Source: an uncultured Eubacteriales bacterium (lineage in GTDB: Bacteria > Bacillota_A > Clostridia > Christensenellales > Aristaeellaceae). Taken from it: a DNA stretch of 14,975 nucleotides. The position numbers and the translations under genes are program-made. Of the stretch, positions 1 to 6,350 are shown piece by piece. How positions within the stretch are numbered: position 1 is the first letter of the stretch; every line of letters starts with the position of its first letter. The stretch is taken from NCBI GenBank assembly GCA_902795555.1, contig CADBLV010000202.1, positions 1 to 14,975 on the forward strand, read 5' to 3'. A model generated the notes under the pieces. That model saw only the letters and a program-made list of their open reading frames with translations, was not told where the DNA came from and searched no databases.

Positions 1-1
1 C

Positions 2-187
2 GCGATCATCCACTGCCCCATCGGCAAGGTTTCTTTCGGCAAGGAGAAGCTTCAGGAGAACCTCACCGTTCTGATGGAAGCGATCAACAAGGCGAAGCCC
101 GCCGCTGCGAAGGGCACCTATCTGCGGAGTGTTTATCTCTCCAGCACCATGGGCCCCTCCGTTCGGGTGAATCCGCTGAAGTTCTGA
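2..187 (+). CDS. rplA: 50S ribosomal protein L1, C-terminal end (partial)
   Basis: Only the last 61 codons are in the window; the gene begins upstream and ends at a TGA at 185-187. L1 binds 23S rRNA at the L1 stalk and its own mRNA. The visible residues include [18 protein letters not shown], then a stretch rich in K and A, and the ending [15 protein letters not shown]. The pattern of a serine- and methionine-containing loop ([10 protein letters not shown]) just before the C-terminus is typical of bacterial L1, and the length to the stop agrees with the family. In most Bacillota rplA is followed directly by rplJ and rplL; here a hairpin terminator follows and the next gene is convergent. Identification is by recognition of conserved residues, and I am confident of it. 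Confidence 0.93.
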   Translation, partial: AIIHCPIGKVSFGKEKLQENLTVLMEAINKAKPAAAKGTYLRSVYLSSTMGPSVRVNPLKF

Positions 188-304
188 TCCGTTATCTGAA
201 CGCGAAGCGCAAAGCGGGAAGGAAACCCGTAGCGTCAGCCGAACAGAACAGGAGACAGAACCCGCAGTTTCCGGAGACAGAAAAACGAAAAAACAAACAG
301 AAAG

Positions 305-331
305 CCGCTGCTCGAAAGAACAGCGGTTTTT
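305..331 (+). terminator. Intrinsic terminator after rplA
   Basis: CCGCTG (305-310) and CAGCGG (321-326) form a 6-bp stem with a 10-nt loop, followed directly by TTTTT (327-331). This is the standard shape of a factor-independent terminator and would end the ribosomal protein transcript about 120 bases after the rplA stop. Confidence 0.8.
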
Positions 332-346
332 ATATTGGCCCATGGC

Positions 347-402
347 GATGAACAGGGTTCGGTTTTTTAAAGGGCCCGCGGTGATGAACAGGGCTGTTCA
401 TC
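347..402. repeat. Direct repeat GATGAACAGGG plus 9-bp palindrome
   Basis: GATGAACAGGG occurs at 347-357 and again at 383-393, a 36-base period. The second copy is part of a perfect inverted repeat, GATGAACAG / CTGTTCATC (383-391 and 394-402) with only two bases between the arms. No function can be assigned; it lies between two converging transcription units. Confidence 0.65.
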
Positions 403-408
403 AGAAAT

Positions 409-440
409 ACGCCGGTTCTCCCGCAAAGGAGAACCGGCGT
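409..440 (-). terminator. Strong hairpin, probable trpB terminator
   Basis: ACGCCGGTTCTC (409-420) pairs perfectly with GAGAACCGGCGT (429-440) around an 8-nt loop, 12 bp in all. On the minus strand the stem is followed by ATTTCTG, a weak U-tract. It lies about 90 bases after the trpB stop and could stop transcription from either side; the lack of a long U-tract makes the terminator role likely but not certain. Confidence 0.6.
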
Positions 441-476
441 CGTATGATTCGGAGGGACTTGCCGCGTGTCTGGATA

Positions 477-551
477 AAGGCTTCGCTTTATCGGGTTTTC
501 AGCAGCCGCGCAGCGGGCCGAAGGCTTCGATTTATCCGATTTTCGGCAGCC
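477..551. repeat. 44-bp-period imperfect duplication of the trpB 3' end
   Basis: The 31-base segments 477-507 and 521-551 are about 27/31 identical by hand alignment, both beginning AAGGCTTCG. The right copy contains the last codons and stop of trpB (minus strand, RLPKIG then TAA). The left copy reads RLLKTR then TAA in the equivalent frame and lies outside the gene, so it is a decayed extra copy of the gene's tail. Confidence 0.75.
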
Positions 552-1905
552 TGGCACGGAAAGCGGCCAGCTCCTCATCCGTGGGAACGTAATCGTCCAT
601 CTTTCCGTCGTGGAATTTCTCGTAGGCCACGAGATCGAAATATCCTGTGCCGGTCAGGCCGAAGAGGATCGTCTTTTCCTCGCCGGTTTCCTTGCACTTC
701 ATGGCCTCGTCCAGAGCGGCGCAGATGGCATGACTGCTTTCCGGCGCGGGAAGAATGCCTTCGGTTCGGGCAAAGATTTCTGCCGCTTCAAACACCCGGG
801 TCTGGGGAATGGAAACCGCCTCCATCATATGATCATCGTACAGCTGGGAGAGGATGGGGCTCATTCCGTGATAGCGAAGGCCGCCGGCATGATTGGGGGC
901 GGGGATGAAGTCCGAACCCAGGGTGTACATTTTCGCGAGGGGACAGACCATGCCTGTATCGCAGAAGTCGTAAGCGTATACTCCGCGGGTGAGGCTGGGG
1001 CAGGAAGCAGGCTCAACGGCCACAATGCGGTAATCCGCTTCTCCCCGCAGCTTTTCTCCCATGAAAGGCGCGATCAGGCCGCCCAGATTGCTGCCGCCGC
1101 CGGCGCAGCCGATGATCACATCCGGCTTGATGTCATATTTATCCATGGCGATTTTGGCTTCCATACCGATGACGGACTGATGCAGCAGGACCTGATTGAG
1201 CACGCTGCCCAGCACATAGCGGTATCCTGGATTTCCGACAGCAACTTCCACCGCTTCCGAAATCGCGCAACCGAGGGAACCGGTCGTCCCGGGATGCTCC
1301 GCCAGGATTTTCTGCCCGACCTGAGTCGTCATGGAAGGGGAGGGTGTCACGGAAGCGCCGTAGACCCGCATAACTTCCCGCCGGAAGGGTTTTTGTTCAT
1401 AGGATACCTTAACCATGAAAACCTTGCAATCCAGCTCGAAATACGCGCAGGCCATGGACAGTGCCGTCCCCCACTGGCCGGCACCGGTTTCGGTGGTTAC
1501 GCCTTTCAGACCCTGCTTCTTTGCATAATAGGCCTGGGCGATGGCCGAATTCAGCTTGTGGCTTCCGCTGGTGTTGTTTCCTTCAAACTTGTAATAAATC
1601 TTCGCGGGGGTGTTCAGCTTCTTTTCCAGACAATAGGCCCGAACCAGGGGAGAGGGACGGTACATTTTGTAAAAATTCAGAATTTCTTCCGGAACCGGAT
1701 ATTCACGGGTGTCGTTGTCCAGTTCCTGCCTGACCAGCTCATCGCAGAAGACGCCGGAAAGCTCCGCGGCAGTCATGGGTTGATGCGTTCCCGGATTCAG
1801 AAGCGGCGCCGGCTTGTTTTTCATGTCGGCCCGGAGGTTGTACCAATACTTCGGCATTTCGGATTCGGTCAGATAGATTTTGTAGGGGATTTCTTTGGTT
1901 GACAT
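532..1905 (-). CDS. trpB: TrpB2-type tryptophan synthase beta chain, PLP enzyme (457 aa)
   Basis: This PLP-dependent enzyme of the TrpB-like subfamily (TrpB2) joins indole and serine to make tryptophan in the cytoplasm. The expected PLP lysine is K117 in GSHKLNSA; the catalytic-glutamate motif ETGAGQWG spans 139-146; the phosphate-binding glycine loop GCAGGGSN is at 266-273. The N-terminal extension of about 60 residues and the total of 457 residues fit TrpB2 rather than the ~400-residue TrpB1. The start is ATG at 1905 (MSTKEIPYK), with AAAGGAG eight bases upstream; the frame stays open further upstream only because it runs through the T-box leader. No trpA or other trp gene is adjacent, so an indole-salvage or backup role is inferred. 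Expression is controlled by the Trp T-box directly upstream. The tail is partly duplicated beyond the stop. Confidence 0.95.
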   Translation of the reverse strand: MSTKEIPYKIYLTESEMPKYWYNLRADMKNKPAPLLNPGTHQPMTAAELSGVFCDELVRQELDNDTREYPVPEEILNFYKMYRPSPLVRAYCLEKKLNTPAKIYYKFEGNNTSGSHKLNSAIAQAYYAKKQGLKGVTTETGAGQWGTALSMACAYFELDCKVFMVKVSYEQKPFRREVMRVYGASVTPSPSMTTQVGQKILAEHPGTTGSLGCAISEAVEVAVGNPGYRYVLGSVLNQVLLHQSVIGMEAKIAMDKYDIKPDVIIGCAGGGSNLGGLIAPFMGEKLRGEADYRIVAVEPASCPSLTRGVYAYDFCDTGMVCPLAKMYTLGSDFIPAPNHAGGLRYHGMSPILSQLYDDHMMEAVSIPQTRVFEAAEIFARTEGILPAPESSHAICAALDEAMKCKETGEEKTILFGLTGTGYFDLVAYEKFHDGKMDDYVPTDEELAAFRARLPKIG

Positions 1906-1929
1906 GGGACATTCTCCTTTCTTTTCGGC

Positions 1930-2228
1930 GGGACAGAAAAAACCTGCCCCAGTGTGTTGTTCTGCTGGGACAGGTTGAATGATCATCACCTGCGGTGCCA
2001 CCCGGCTTGACGCGAAACCGCGCCCACTTTTCCGCGTACAGCCATACGCGAACCTTTGATCACGGAGGGTTAGCTCCGTCTCGCATACTCGGATCCGATC
2101 GCGCTTCGCGGAGATCCTTTCAGCTCGCCCTCGGAAGCCCATTCATTCTCGATTTCCTGTCGCATTTCCACCGCCGGCGACTCTCTGGGAGGAAAAACCC
2201 GGAAACTACTCACGCTTCTTCAACGGTT
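1930..2228 (-). ncRNA. T-box riboswitch, tryptophan (UGG specifier)
   Basis: The minus-strand leader of trpB carries the parts of a T-box in order: a Stem I region with AGAGAG and a GGTGGAAATGCGA distal loop (around 2158-2186), a specifier loop GAA-TGG-GC in which TGG (2139-2141) is the Trp codon, the T-box core GGGTGGCACCGCAGG (1989-2003) that pairs with the tRNA acceptor end, and a terminator hairpin (1941-1976). Uncharged tRNA-Trp would stabilise the antiterminator and allow trpB expression; charged tRNA lets the terminator form. The 5' end (about 2228) is estimated from the promoter. The specifier was read by position and context, not by folding software. Confidence 0.93.
1935..1976 (-). 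terminator. T-box regulatory terminator
   Basis: On the minus strand AACCTGTCCCA (1966-1976) pairs with TGGGGCAGGTT (1941-1951) over 11 positions, including one G-U pair, and is followed by a run of T. This is the switchable terminator of the T-box and lies about 30 bases before the trpB start. Confidence 0.88.
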
Positions 2229-2234
2229 TATCGG

Positions 2235-2263
2235 ATCATAGCATAGTTTCCCGGATTTGGCAA
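2235..2263 (-). promoter_or_regulatory. Sigma-A promoter of the T-box-trpB unit
   Basis: Minus strand: -35 TTGCCA (2258-2263), 17-base spacer, -10 TATGAT (2235-2240). An A/T-rich tract just upstream of the -35 (about 2268-2284) could act as an UP element. Transcription should start near 2228, just ahead of the T-box Stem I. Confidence 0.8.
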
Positions 2264-2275
2264 GCACGAAAATTG

Positions 2276-2312
2276 TTTTTCTTCTGTTTTTCGGCCTTGG
2301 AGTGAAGAAAAA
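2276..2312. repeat. 9-bp inverted repeat between divergent promoters
   Basis: TTTTTCTTC (2276-2284) and GAAGAAAAA (2304-2312) are a perfect inverted repeat with a 19-base gap. It lies between the trpB and Nudix promoters, 13 bases upstream of the trpB -35. It could be an operator or only a chance product of A/T-rich DNA. Confidence 0.5.
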
Positions 2313-2370
2313 GCAGGCGCGGAGCGCCTTGCGGGAAGGAAAGACCCGGACAGAACGCACTTTGTTCCGG

Positions 2371-2400
2371 TTGATTCCGACGGAGAAGCTATGGTATGAT
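2371..2400 (+). promoter_or_regulatory. Promoter of the Nudix-HAD operon
   Basis: TTGATT (2371-2376), 18-base spacer, TATGAT (2395-2400). It sits about 120 bases before the Nudix start and points away from the trpB promoter, so the two units are divergent. Confidence 0.65.
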
Positions 2401-2430
2401 ACCAACCGGATACTCAGGATAAACGGTGAT

Positions 2431-2546
2431 GAATGTCGAAACGAAGGAGAACTGACAGAGTGAATATGATGCGGGTTGTTGTCGCGGTGAACGCTGAAAC
2501 GAAGGAGAGCGGGCAGGATGAAGATGATGCGGGTTGTTGCCGCGGT
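2431..2546 (+). repeat. 58-bp imperfect tandem duplication over the Nudix start
   Basis: Positions 2438-2488 and 2496-2546 align without gaps at an offset of 58, about 44 of 51 bases identical. Each copy holds a GAAACGAAGGAG ribosome site and the shared start-of-gene segment GATGCGGGTTGTTG. The right copy starts the real gene (ATG at 2518). The left copy has GTG at 2460 and ATG at 2466 and 2469; because 58 is not a multiple of three it enters the gene out of frame and reads to a stop at 2633. Confidence 0.85.
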
Positions 2547-2928
2547 GATTCGTCAGGGAGATCGGATCTTCGCCACACAGCGTGGATACGGTCCCTGGAA
2601 GGACAAATGGGAATTTCCCGGCGGCAAGATTGAGCCGGATGAAACGCCGGAAGAGGCGCTGATTCGCGAAATTCGGGAAGAACTGGATACTGAGATCACC
2701 GTCGGAGAGAAAGTGGCCCAGGTGGAATATGATTATCCGAATTTTCATCTTTCCCTGGGGTGTTACATGTGCGAAATTCAGTCCGGCCATCTGACGCTCA
2801 TGGAGCACGAAGCTGCCAGATGGCTTACGCCGGAAGAACTGGACACGGTGGACTGGCTTCCGGCGGATTATGCTGTGGTGAACCGCCTGCGGGAGATCGT
2901 GAAGCTGGAGGCCCAGCGGCCGGAATGA
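2518..2928 (+). CDS. MutT-like Nudix hydrolase, (deoxy)nucleoside triphosphate pyrophosphohydrolase (136 aa)
   Basis: Small cytoplasmic Nudix enzyme of the MutT/NudG group that cleaves nucleoside triphosphates, often oxidised ones, to the monophosphate and pyrophosphate. The Nudix box runs from G36 to about T58: G36, E42, R50-E51 and the metal-binding E54-E55 are in place, preceded by the usual WEFPGGK. The glycine late in the consensus is D57, a tolerated change. Other family marks are the N-terminal MRVVAAVI strand and QRGYGPWKDKWEFPGGK, which resembles NudG/MutT. The start at 2518 has GAAGGAG ten bases upstream; ATG codons at 2524 and 2527 are alternatives. It is followed after 34 bases by the HAD gene. 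Its start region is tandemly duplicated upstream, leaving an out-of-frame decoy start. The exact substrate cannot be read from sequence. Confidence 0.9.
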   Translation: MKMMRVVAAVIRQGDRIFATQRGYGPWKDKWEFPGGKIEPDETPEEALIREIREELDTEITVGEKVAQVEYDYPNFHLSLGCYMCEIQSGHLTLMEHEAARWLTPEELDTVDWLPADYAVVNRLREIVKLEAQRPE

Positions 2929-2962
2929 ACGGGACAAAAAAGAGAAGGGAAAGGATGGAAGC

Positions 2963-3751
2963 ATGCTGCTGTTCTTTGATGTGGACGGAACGCTGATTGC
3001 GGAGGATCACCGCATTCCAGCGTCGGTTCGTCCGGCCCTGGAGGCCGCCAGATCCCGGGGCCACAGGGTGTTGATCAACACGGGCCGCACCCTTTGCAAT
3101 CTGGATCACCGGCTGGATGAGCTGCCTGTGGACGGATGGATTCTCGGCTGCGGCAGCCGTGTCATCTTTCAGGGAGAAACCCTGAAAGCCCTGGAATATG
3201 CGCATGAACCCTCCCTGCGCCTGCGAATGCTTTTTCTGCGCCTGCGGATCCCACTGGTTTACGAATGCGATACGGCGATGTATTTCGATCCGCTGTCTCC
3301 CTCCCATCCGACACTGGAAGCTTTCCGGGAGTATGCGCTGCGCACGGGCATTTTCCGGGAAATCACGGAGAACGATGAAGAGTTTCGTGCCGTCAAAATG
3401 TTCTGCTTTACGGAGCAGGAGGACGATCTTCAACGAATCAGAGTAGAAACCGCTGCACTCGGCATGCCCTTTTCCGCCATCGACCGCAGGCCGGAAGGAT
3501 GGGAGCTGGTGCCTGCGGGGGTATCCAAGGGAACCGGCATGGATCTTCTCCGGGAAAAGCTCGGCATCGGGAAGGAGGACTGCATGGCTTTCGGAGATTC
3601 GCTGAATGACGAGGCCATGTTCCGTCATGCCGGGATCAGCGTGGCGATGGGAAACGCGGCGGAGAATGTGAAAGCCCTTTGCTCCTATGTGACGGCCAGG
3701 CCGGAAGAGGACGGCATTCAGAAAGCTCTCCGCCATTTCAGACTGATTTAA
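2963..3751 (+). CDS. Cof-type HAD-IIB family sugar-phosphate phosphatase-like hydrolase (262 aa)
   Basis: Cytoplasmic magnesium-dependent phosphatase of the Cof/YbjI branch of the HAD superfamily, which acts on sugar phosphates, nucleotides or flavin phosphates. Motif I is FFDVDGTL with nucleophile D6 and acid/base D8; motif II is NTGR with T40; motif III is K189 in AGVSKGTG; motif IV is GDSLND at 211-216. A cap domain of the C2 type lies between motifs II and III. The length of 262 matches the family. The start at 2963 has AAGGA seven bases upstream. The gene follows the Nudix gene closely and probably shares its promoter, so the pair may serve nucleotide or metabolite clean-up; that link is inferred. 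No clear terminator is visible after it. The substrate is unknown. Confidence 0.92.
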   Translation: MLLFFDVDGTLIAEDHRIPASVRPALEAARSRGHRVLINTGRTLCNLDHRLDELPVDGWILGCGSRVIFQGETLKALEYAHEPSLRLRMLFLRLRIPLVYECDTAMYFDPLSPSHPTLEAFREYALRTGIFREITENDEEFRAVKMFCFTEQEDDLQRIRVETAALGMPFSAIDRRPEGWELVPAGVSKGTGMDLLREKLGIGKEDCMAFGDSLNDEAMFRHAGISVAMGNAAENVKALCSYVTARPEEDGIQKALRHFRLI

Positions 3752-3821
3752 ATCCGCAGCCAAAGATGCACTGTGATAAACCGGGAAATATACTCTGAGA
3801 CGGATTGGAAAAATGTCTTCG

Positions 3822-3850
3822 TTGACAGGATGAGGGCTTTTTGCGAAAAT
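3822..3850 (+). promoter_or_regulatory. Putative promoter of the AraC regulator gene
   Basis: A perfect TTGACA (3822-3827) is followed after 17 bases by GAAAAT (3845-3850), a moderate -10. The -10 lies inside the first unit of the 40-bp repeat, so most of the repeat would form the 5' leader of the mRNA. Confidence 0.6.
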
Positions 3851-3953
3851 AGAGGGAACAGCCGGGACAGGCCGGGTTTTGTGAAAACAGAGGAAACCGC
3901 CGGGGACAGAAACGGGCTTTTGTGAAAACAGAAAAAACACCAGGAACAGGTTC
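3834..3953 (+). repeat. 40-bp imperfect tandem repeat, three copies
   Basis: Units at 3834-3873, 3874-3913 and 3914-3953 each open with GGG(C/T)TTTT, then (G)NGAAAANAGA, and end with a (G)GGACAG- or GGAACAG-like segment. A shortened fourth copy (TGAAAAAACAGGGAGG) runs into the ribosome site of the AraC gene at 3965-3969. The array fills the leader between the promoter and the start codon. It is not CRISPR: there are no spacers distinct from the repeat. Confidence 0.75.
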
Positions 3954-3979
3954 TGAAAAAACAGGGAGGCGAACACGGG

Positions 3980-6265
3980 ATGACCGGCCGAAAGCGCGGA
4001 GCGGAAAAACAGACGCGCCATCGCAGAGTTCAGATGCAGATGGCGGCTTTGCTGCTGCTTTTCACGCTGCTGACGACCTTCCTGACCGGGTGGATTATCT
4101 ACAGCCGGAGCTCGGAACAGGTGATTCAGGACGCATGGGAACAGCATCAGGCGCTGCTGACGAACGCCTGCATGGCAGTCAACCGGCAGATTGAACAGAT
4201 CAAATCCTTTTCCTGGCAGCTGAGCAACGATAACGGCGTGCAGCGGTATCTGCACCTGACGGAGCAGGAGCCGAAGGATATCCTGACCAAGCAGGCGATC
4301 ATCGAAAAACTGCAGCAGATGAAGGCTTTCAGCACGACGATCACAGACATGGGGGTGTACGCGGAAGGCGCAGATATCGTCATCACAGCGGAGAGCAGCT
4401 ATCGCGCGCAGGATTATTACAGCCGGGTCGGCGGCGTGTCGATGGAGGACATGCTGGCGATCCGCTGCCGGCCGGGCGCTGTCGCCCTGAGTCATTTTGT
4501 CGGCGCCGGAACCATTCGCCGAATCCTGAGCGTGGAACCGATCCTGGTTTTTGTAAGTAATCTGCCGCTGAACACACAGGCAGGAAAAAGCTACCTGTTT
4601 TTTCATCTGAGTGGGGAGCGGCTGAAAGCCTGCATGCCGGAAAGCGAATCCGGAGCCTTGATTCTGACGGATGGGACGGGGACGCCGGTGGTTCCGGAAA
4701 CGGATCCCAGATACGCGGAGGTCAGCCGGGCCTGGATGCGGGAAAAATCGAGCCGTGTGCGGACCGGCGACGGCGATTTCGGCGTCCTGAGCATGGAGAC
4801 AGAGGCCGAAGGGCTGACCTGCATGGCGATTGTTCCCTATGACGATCTGCTGAAGCCCAGCCTGCGGCTCCGGAATGTGGTCATGCTGGTGATGGGCTTA
4901 TGCATGGCGGTGGGCCTTGTGGCGGCGATGCTGGCCAGCCGCCGGATGTACGCGCCGCTGGAGCGCCTGATCGATCATGTGCGGCAGATCAGGCATGCGC
5001 TGCCGGCGGAGACCCGAGGGAACGAGTATCAGATGCTGGACGATGCCATCCATATGATCTCTGCGGGAAACCATGCGCTGACCCTGTCCAACCGGGAAGT
5101 GAACCGGTTGCTGAAAAACCGGCTGCTGAGCGACTGGCTGGAGGGACGGATGCGGGGAAAGGCGGAGGAAGCGCTGAGCCGGATCGGCGTTACGATGCCT
5201 TATGACCGGGTGCAGATTGCAGTGGCCGAAGCCGCGCCGCGGGATCTGGAGCGCCTGGAAGCCCGCAGCCCGGGGATGGGCATTGCGGACCGGATGGAGG
5301 AGATTGCGAACGGGGAGGACCGGGGCCCCATGAAGATCTGGTGCGTCCGGCGGACGGACGGAAAGATCCTGATTCTTTTCAATCTGGACGCGGGACATCC
5401 CGCGCCGGAATCCATCTATCAATATCTGCAGAACTGCCGGGATACCCTTTTCGCGGATTGCCCCTGCATGATCGGCGTCGGACGGGCCTATGACCGGAGC
5501 AGGGCCGCGGATTCGCTGGTGGAAGCGCTGATGGCGCTGAGCAACGGCATGGAGGAAAACCGGGACATCGCCTTTGCAGAGGAGATCCCGGAGGTTTCCG
5601 AAACGGAATATACCCTGACGGCGGAACAACAGCTGATTAACCAGATTCTCAGCGGGAATCGCGCGGAAGCGGAGAAACTGCTCCGAACGCTGCTCAGACC
5701 GGAAGAAGGGGCCGCGGCGCCGAGCGCCGATCTGGTCCGGGCGCTGCTGTATACCGCGGGGCGCGCCGCCCGGAGGGCCGGGATGGAGGATCAGCTGGAG
5801 GAGATTCTGCAGGAGAACGAATTCAGCGCGGATCGAATGCCGGCGGAGGCCGACACCGCGGAACGCCTGCAGCGCGTATTTGCGGCGCTGACGGACAGAA
5901 TGAACGCGGATGTCAGCACGCAGGAGGAAAAGCTGTACGCCCGGCTGACCGACTATATCCGAAAAGAATACCGGAACGATATTTCGCTGGATTCTGCCAG
6001 CGAGGCTTTATCCATGTCCCCGAGCTACATCGGGCTTGTGTTCCGCCGCGTGGGCGGCACAAGCTTCCTGAAATACCTGACGGATGTCCGGATGGAAGAG
6101 ACGAAGCGCCTGTTGAGCACCACTGACCTGACGCTGCGGGAAATCGGCGTTCAGGTTGGGATCGAAAACCAGAACACCCTGATCCGCACCTTTAAAAAGG
6201 CGGAAGGTATTACGCCCGGACAATACCGAATGGCGAATCCGCACATGGATTCGCAGAATGGATGA
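3980..6265 (+). CDS. Membrane-anchored AraC-family one-component regulator, YesS/YtdP type (761 aa)
   Basis: Probable transmembrane transcription activator that binds a ligand outside the cell and DNA inside. Residues 1-18 are basic, TM1 is about 19-41, an extracytoplasmic sensor of about 255 residues follows (~42-297), then TM2 at ~298-319 and a short HAMP-like linker. A cytoplasmic middle region of unclear fold (~350-650) precedes the C-terminal AraC helix-turn-helix pair (~653-750), whose LTLREIGVQVGIENQNTLIRTFKK and ITPGQYR segments are diagnostic. No kinase or receiver domain is seen. The size matches Bacillus YesS (about 760) and YtdP, which control pectin or rhamnogalacturonan uptake genes. 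The start at 3980 has GGAGG ten bases upstream. The transporter genes directly downstream are the likely targets. The ligand is unknown; the pectin link is only by analogy. Confidence 0.9.
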   Translation: MTGRKRGAEKQTRHRRVQMQMAALLLLFTLLTTFLTGWIIYSRSSEQVIQDAWEQHQALLTNACMAVNRQIEQIKSFSWQLSNDNGVQRYLHLTEQEPKDILTKQAIIEKLQQMKAFSTTITDMGVYAEGADIVITAESSYRAQDYYSRVGGVSMEDMLAIRCRPGAVALSHFVGAGTIRRILSVEPILVFVSNLPLNTQAGKSYLFFHLSGERLKACMPESESGALILTDGTGTPVVPETDPRYAEVSRAWMREKSSRVRTGDGDFGVLSMETEAEGLTCMAIVPYDDLLKPSLRLRNVVMLVMGLCMAVGLVAAMLASRRMYAPLERLIDHVRQIRHALPAETRGNEYQMLDDAIHMISAGNHALTLSNREVNRLLKNRLLSDWLEGRMRGKAEEALSRIGVTMPYDRVQIAVAEAAPRDLERLEARSPGMGIADRMEEIANGEDRGPMKIWCVRRTDGKILILFNLDAGHPAPESIYQYLQNCRDTLFADCPCMIGVGRAYDRSRAADSLVEALMALSNGMEENRDIAFAEEIPEVSETEYTLTAEQQLINQILSGNRAEAEKLLRTLLRPEEGAAAPSADLVRALLYTAGRAARRAGMEDQLEEILQENEFSADRMPAEADTAERLQRVFAALTDRMNADVSTQEEKLYARLTDYIRKEYRNDISLDSASEALSMSPSYIGLVFRRVGGTSFLKYLTDVRMEETKRLLSTTDLTLREIGVQVGIENQNTLIRTFKKAEGITPGQYRMANPHMDSQNG

Positions 6266-6320
6266 TGCCTTTTTTCCCGGAATCGAAACCTGATTCTCCG
6301 AATCGGGGATGGCCGGAATC
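6233..6320 (+). promoter_or_regulatory. Cluster of six GAATC/GATTC elements, candidate operator array
   Basis: GAATC or its complement occurs at 6235, 6248, 6280, 6292, 6300 and 6316. The first two form a perfect inverted repeat GCGAATCC / GGATTCGC (6233-6240 and 6247-6254) inside the last codons of the AraC gene; 6292 and 6300 form a hairpin with a 3-base loop. The array ends about 30 bases before a possible -10 element, where an AraC-type activator would be expected to bind. Confidence 0.45.
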
Positions 6321-6350
6321 CTCTTTTCATGCTACGCTTCTTTCCAGAAA

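Larger units (their letters stand above)
188..531. other. Noncoding region between rplA and trpB (convergent)
   Basis: This 344-base stretch holds no credible gene. From left to right it contains an A- and G-rich tail with two GGAGACAGAA copies 22 bases apart (251-260, 273-282), the rplA terminator, two copies of GATGAACAGGG (347-357, 383-393), a 9-bp palindrome (383-402), a strong 12-bp hairpin (409-440) and a degenerate second copy of the trpB 3' end (477-507). The possible frame at 342-908 on the plus strand overlaps trpB antisense and has no family-like content, so it is not called. Confidence 0.7.

Noticed and set aside
188..330. Possible L10 (rplJ) leader after rplA
   Set aside because: CCGTAG is present, but the rest of the expected leader motif is not seen and rplJ does not follow.
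610..1902. 430-residue plus-strand frame over trpB
   Set aside because: Antisense shadow of the clearly conserved trpB gene; no family features.
532..2142. Longer trpB start giving 536 residues
   Set aside because: The extra 79 residues are read from the T-box leader and its terminator; the ribosome site fits ATG 1905.
2433..2633. Small frame of 66 residues starting in the duplicated Nudix leader
   Set aside because: Not called as a gene: it is explained by the out-of-frame copy of the Nudix start, though it is kept as a finding.
3834..3953. CRISPR-like array
   Set aside because: Units are contiguous 40-bp imperfect repeats with no unrelated spacers and no cas genes nearby.
2825..4606. 593-residue minus-strand frame
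   Set aside because: Crosses the Nudix, HAD and AraC genes antisense; composition (many H, R, P) is typical of a shadow frame in GC-rich coding DNA.
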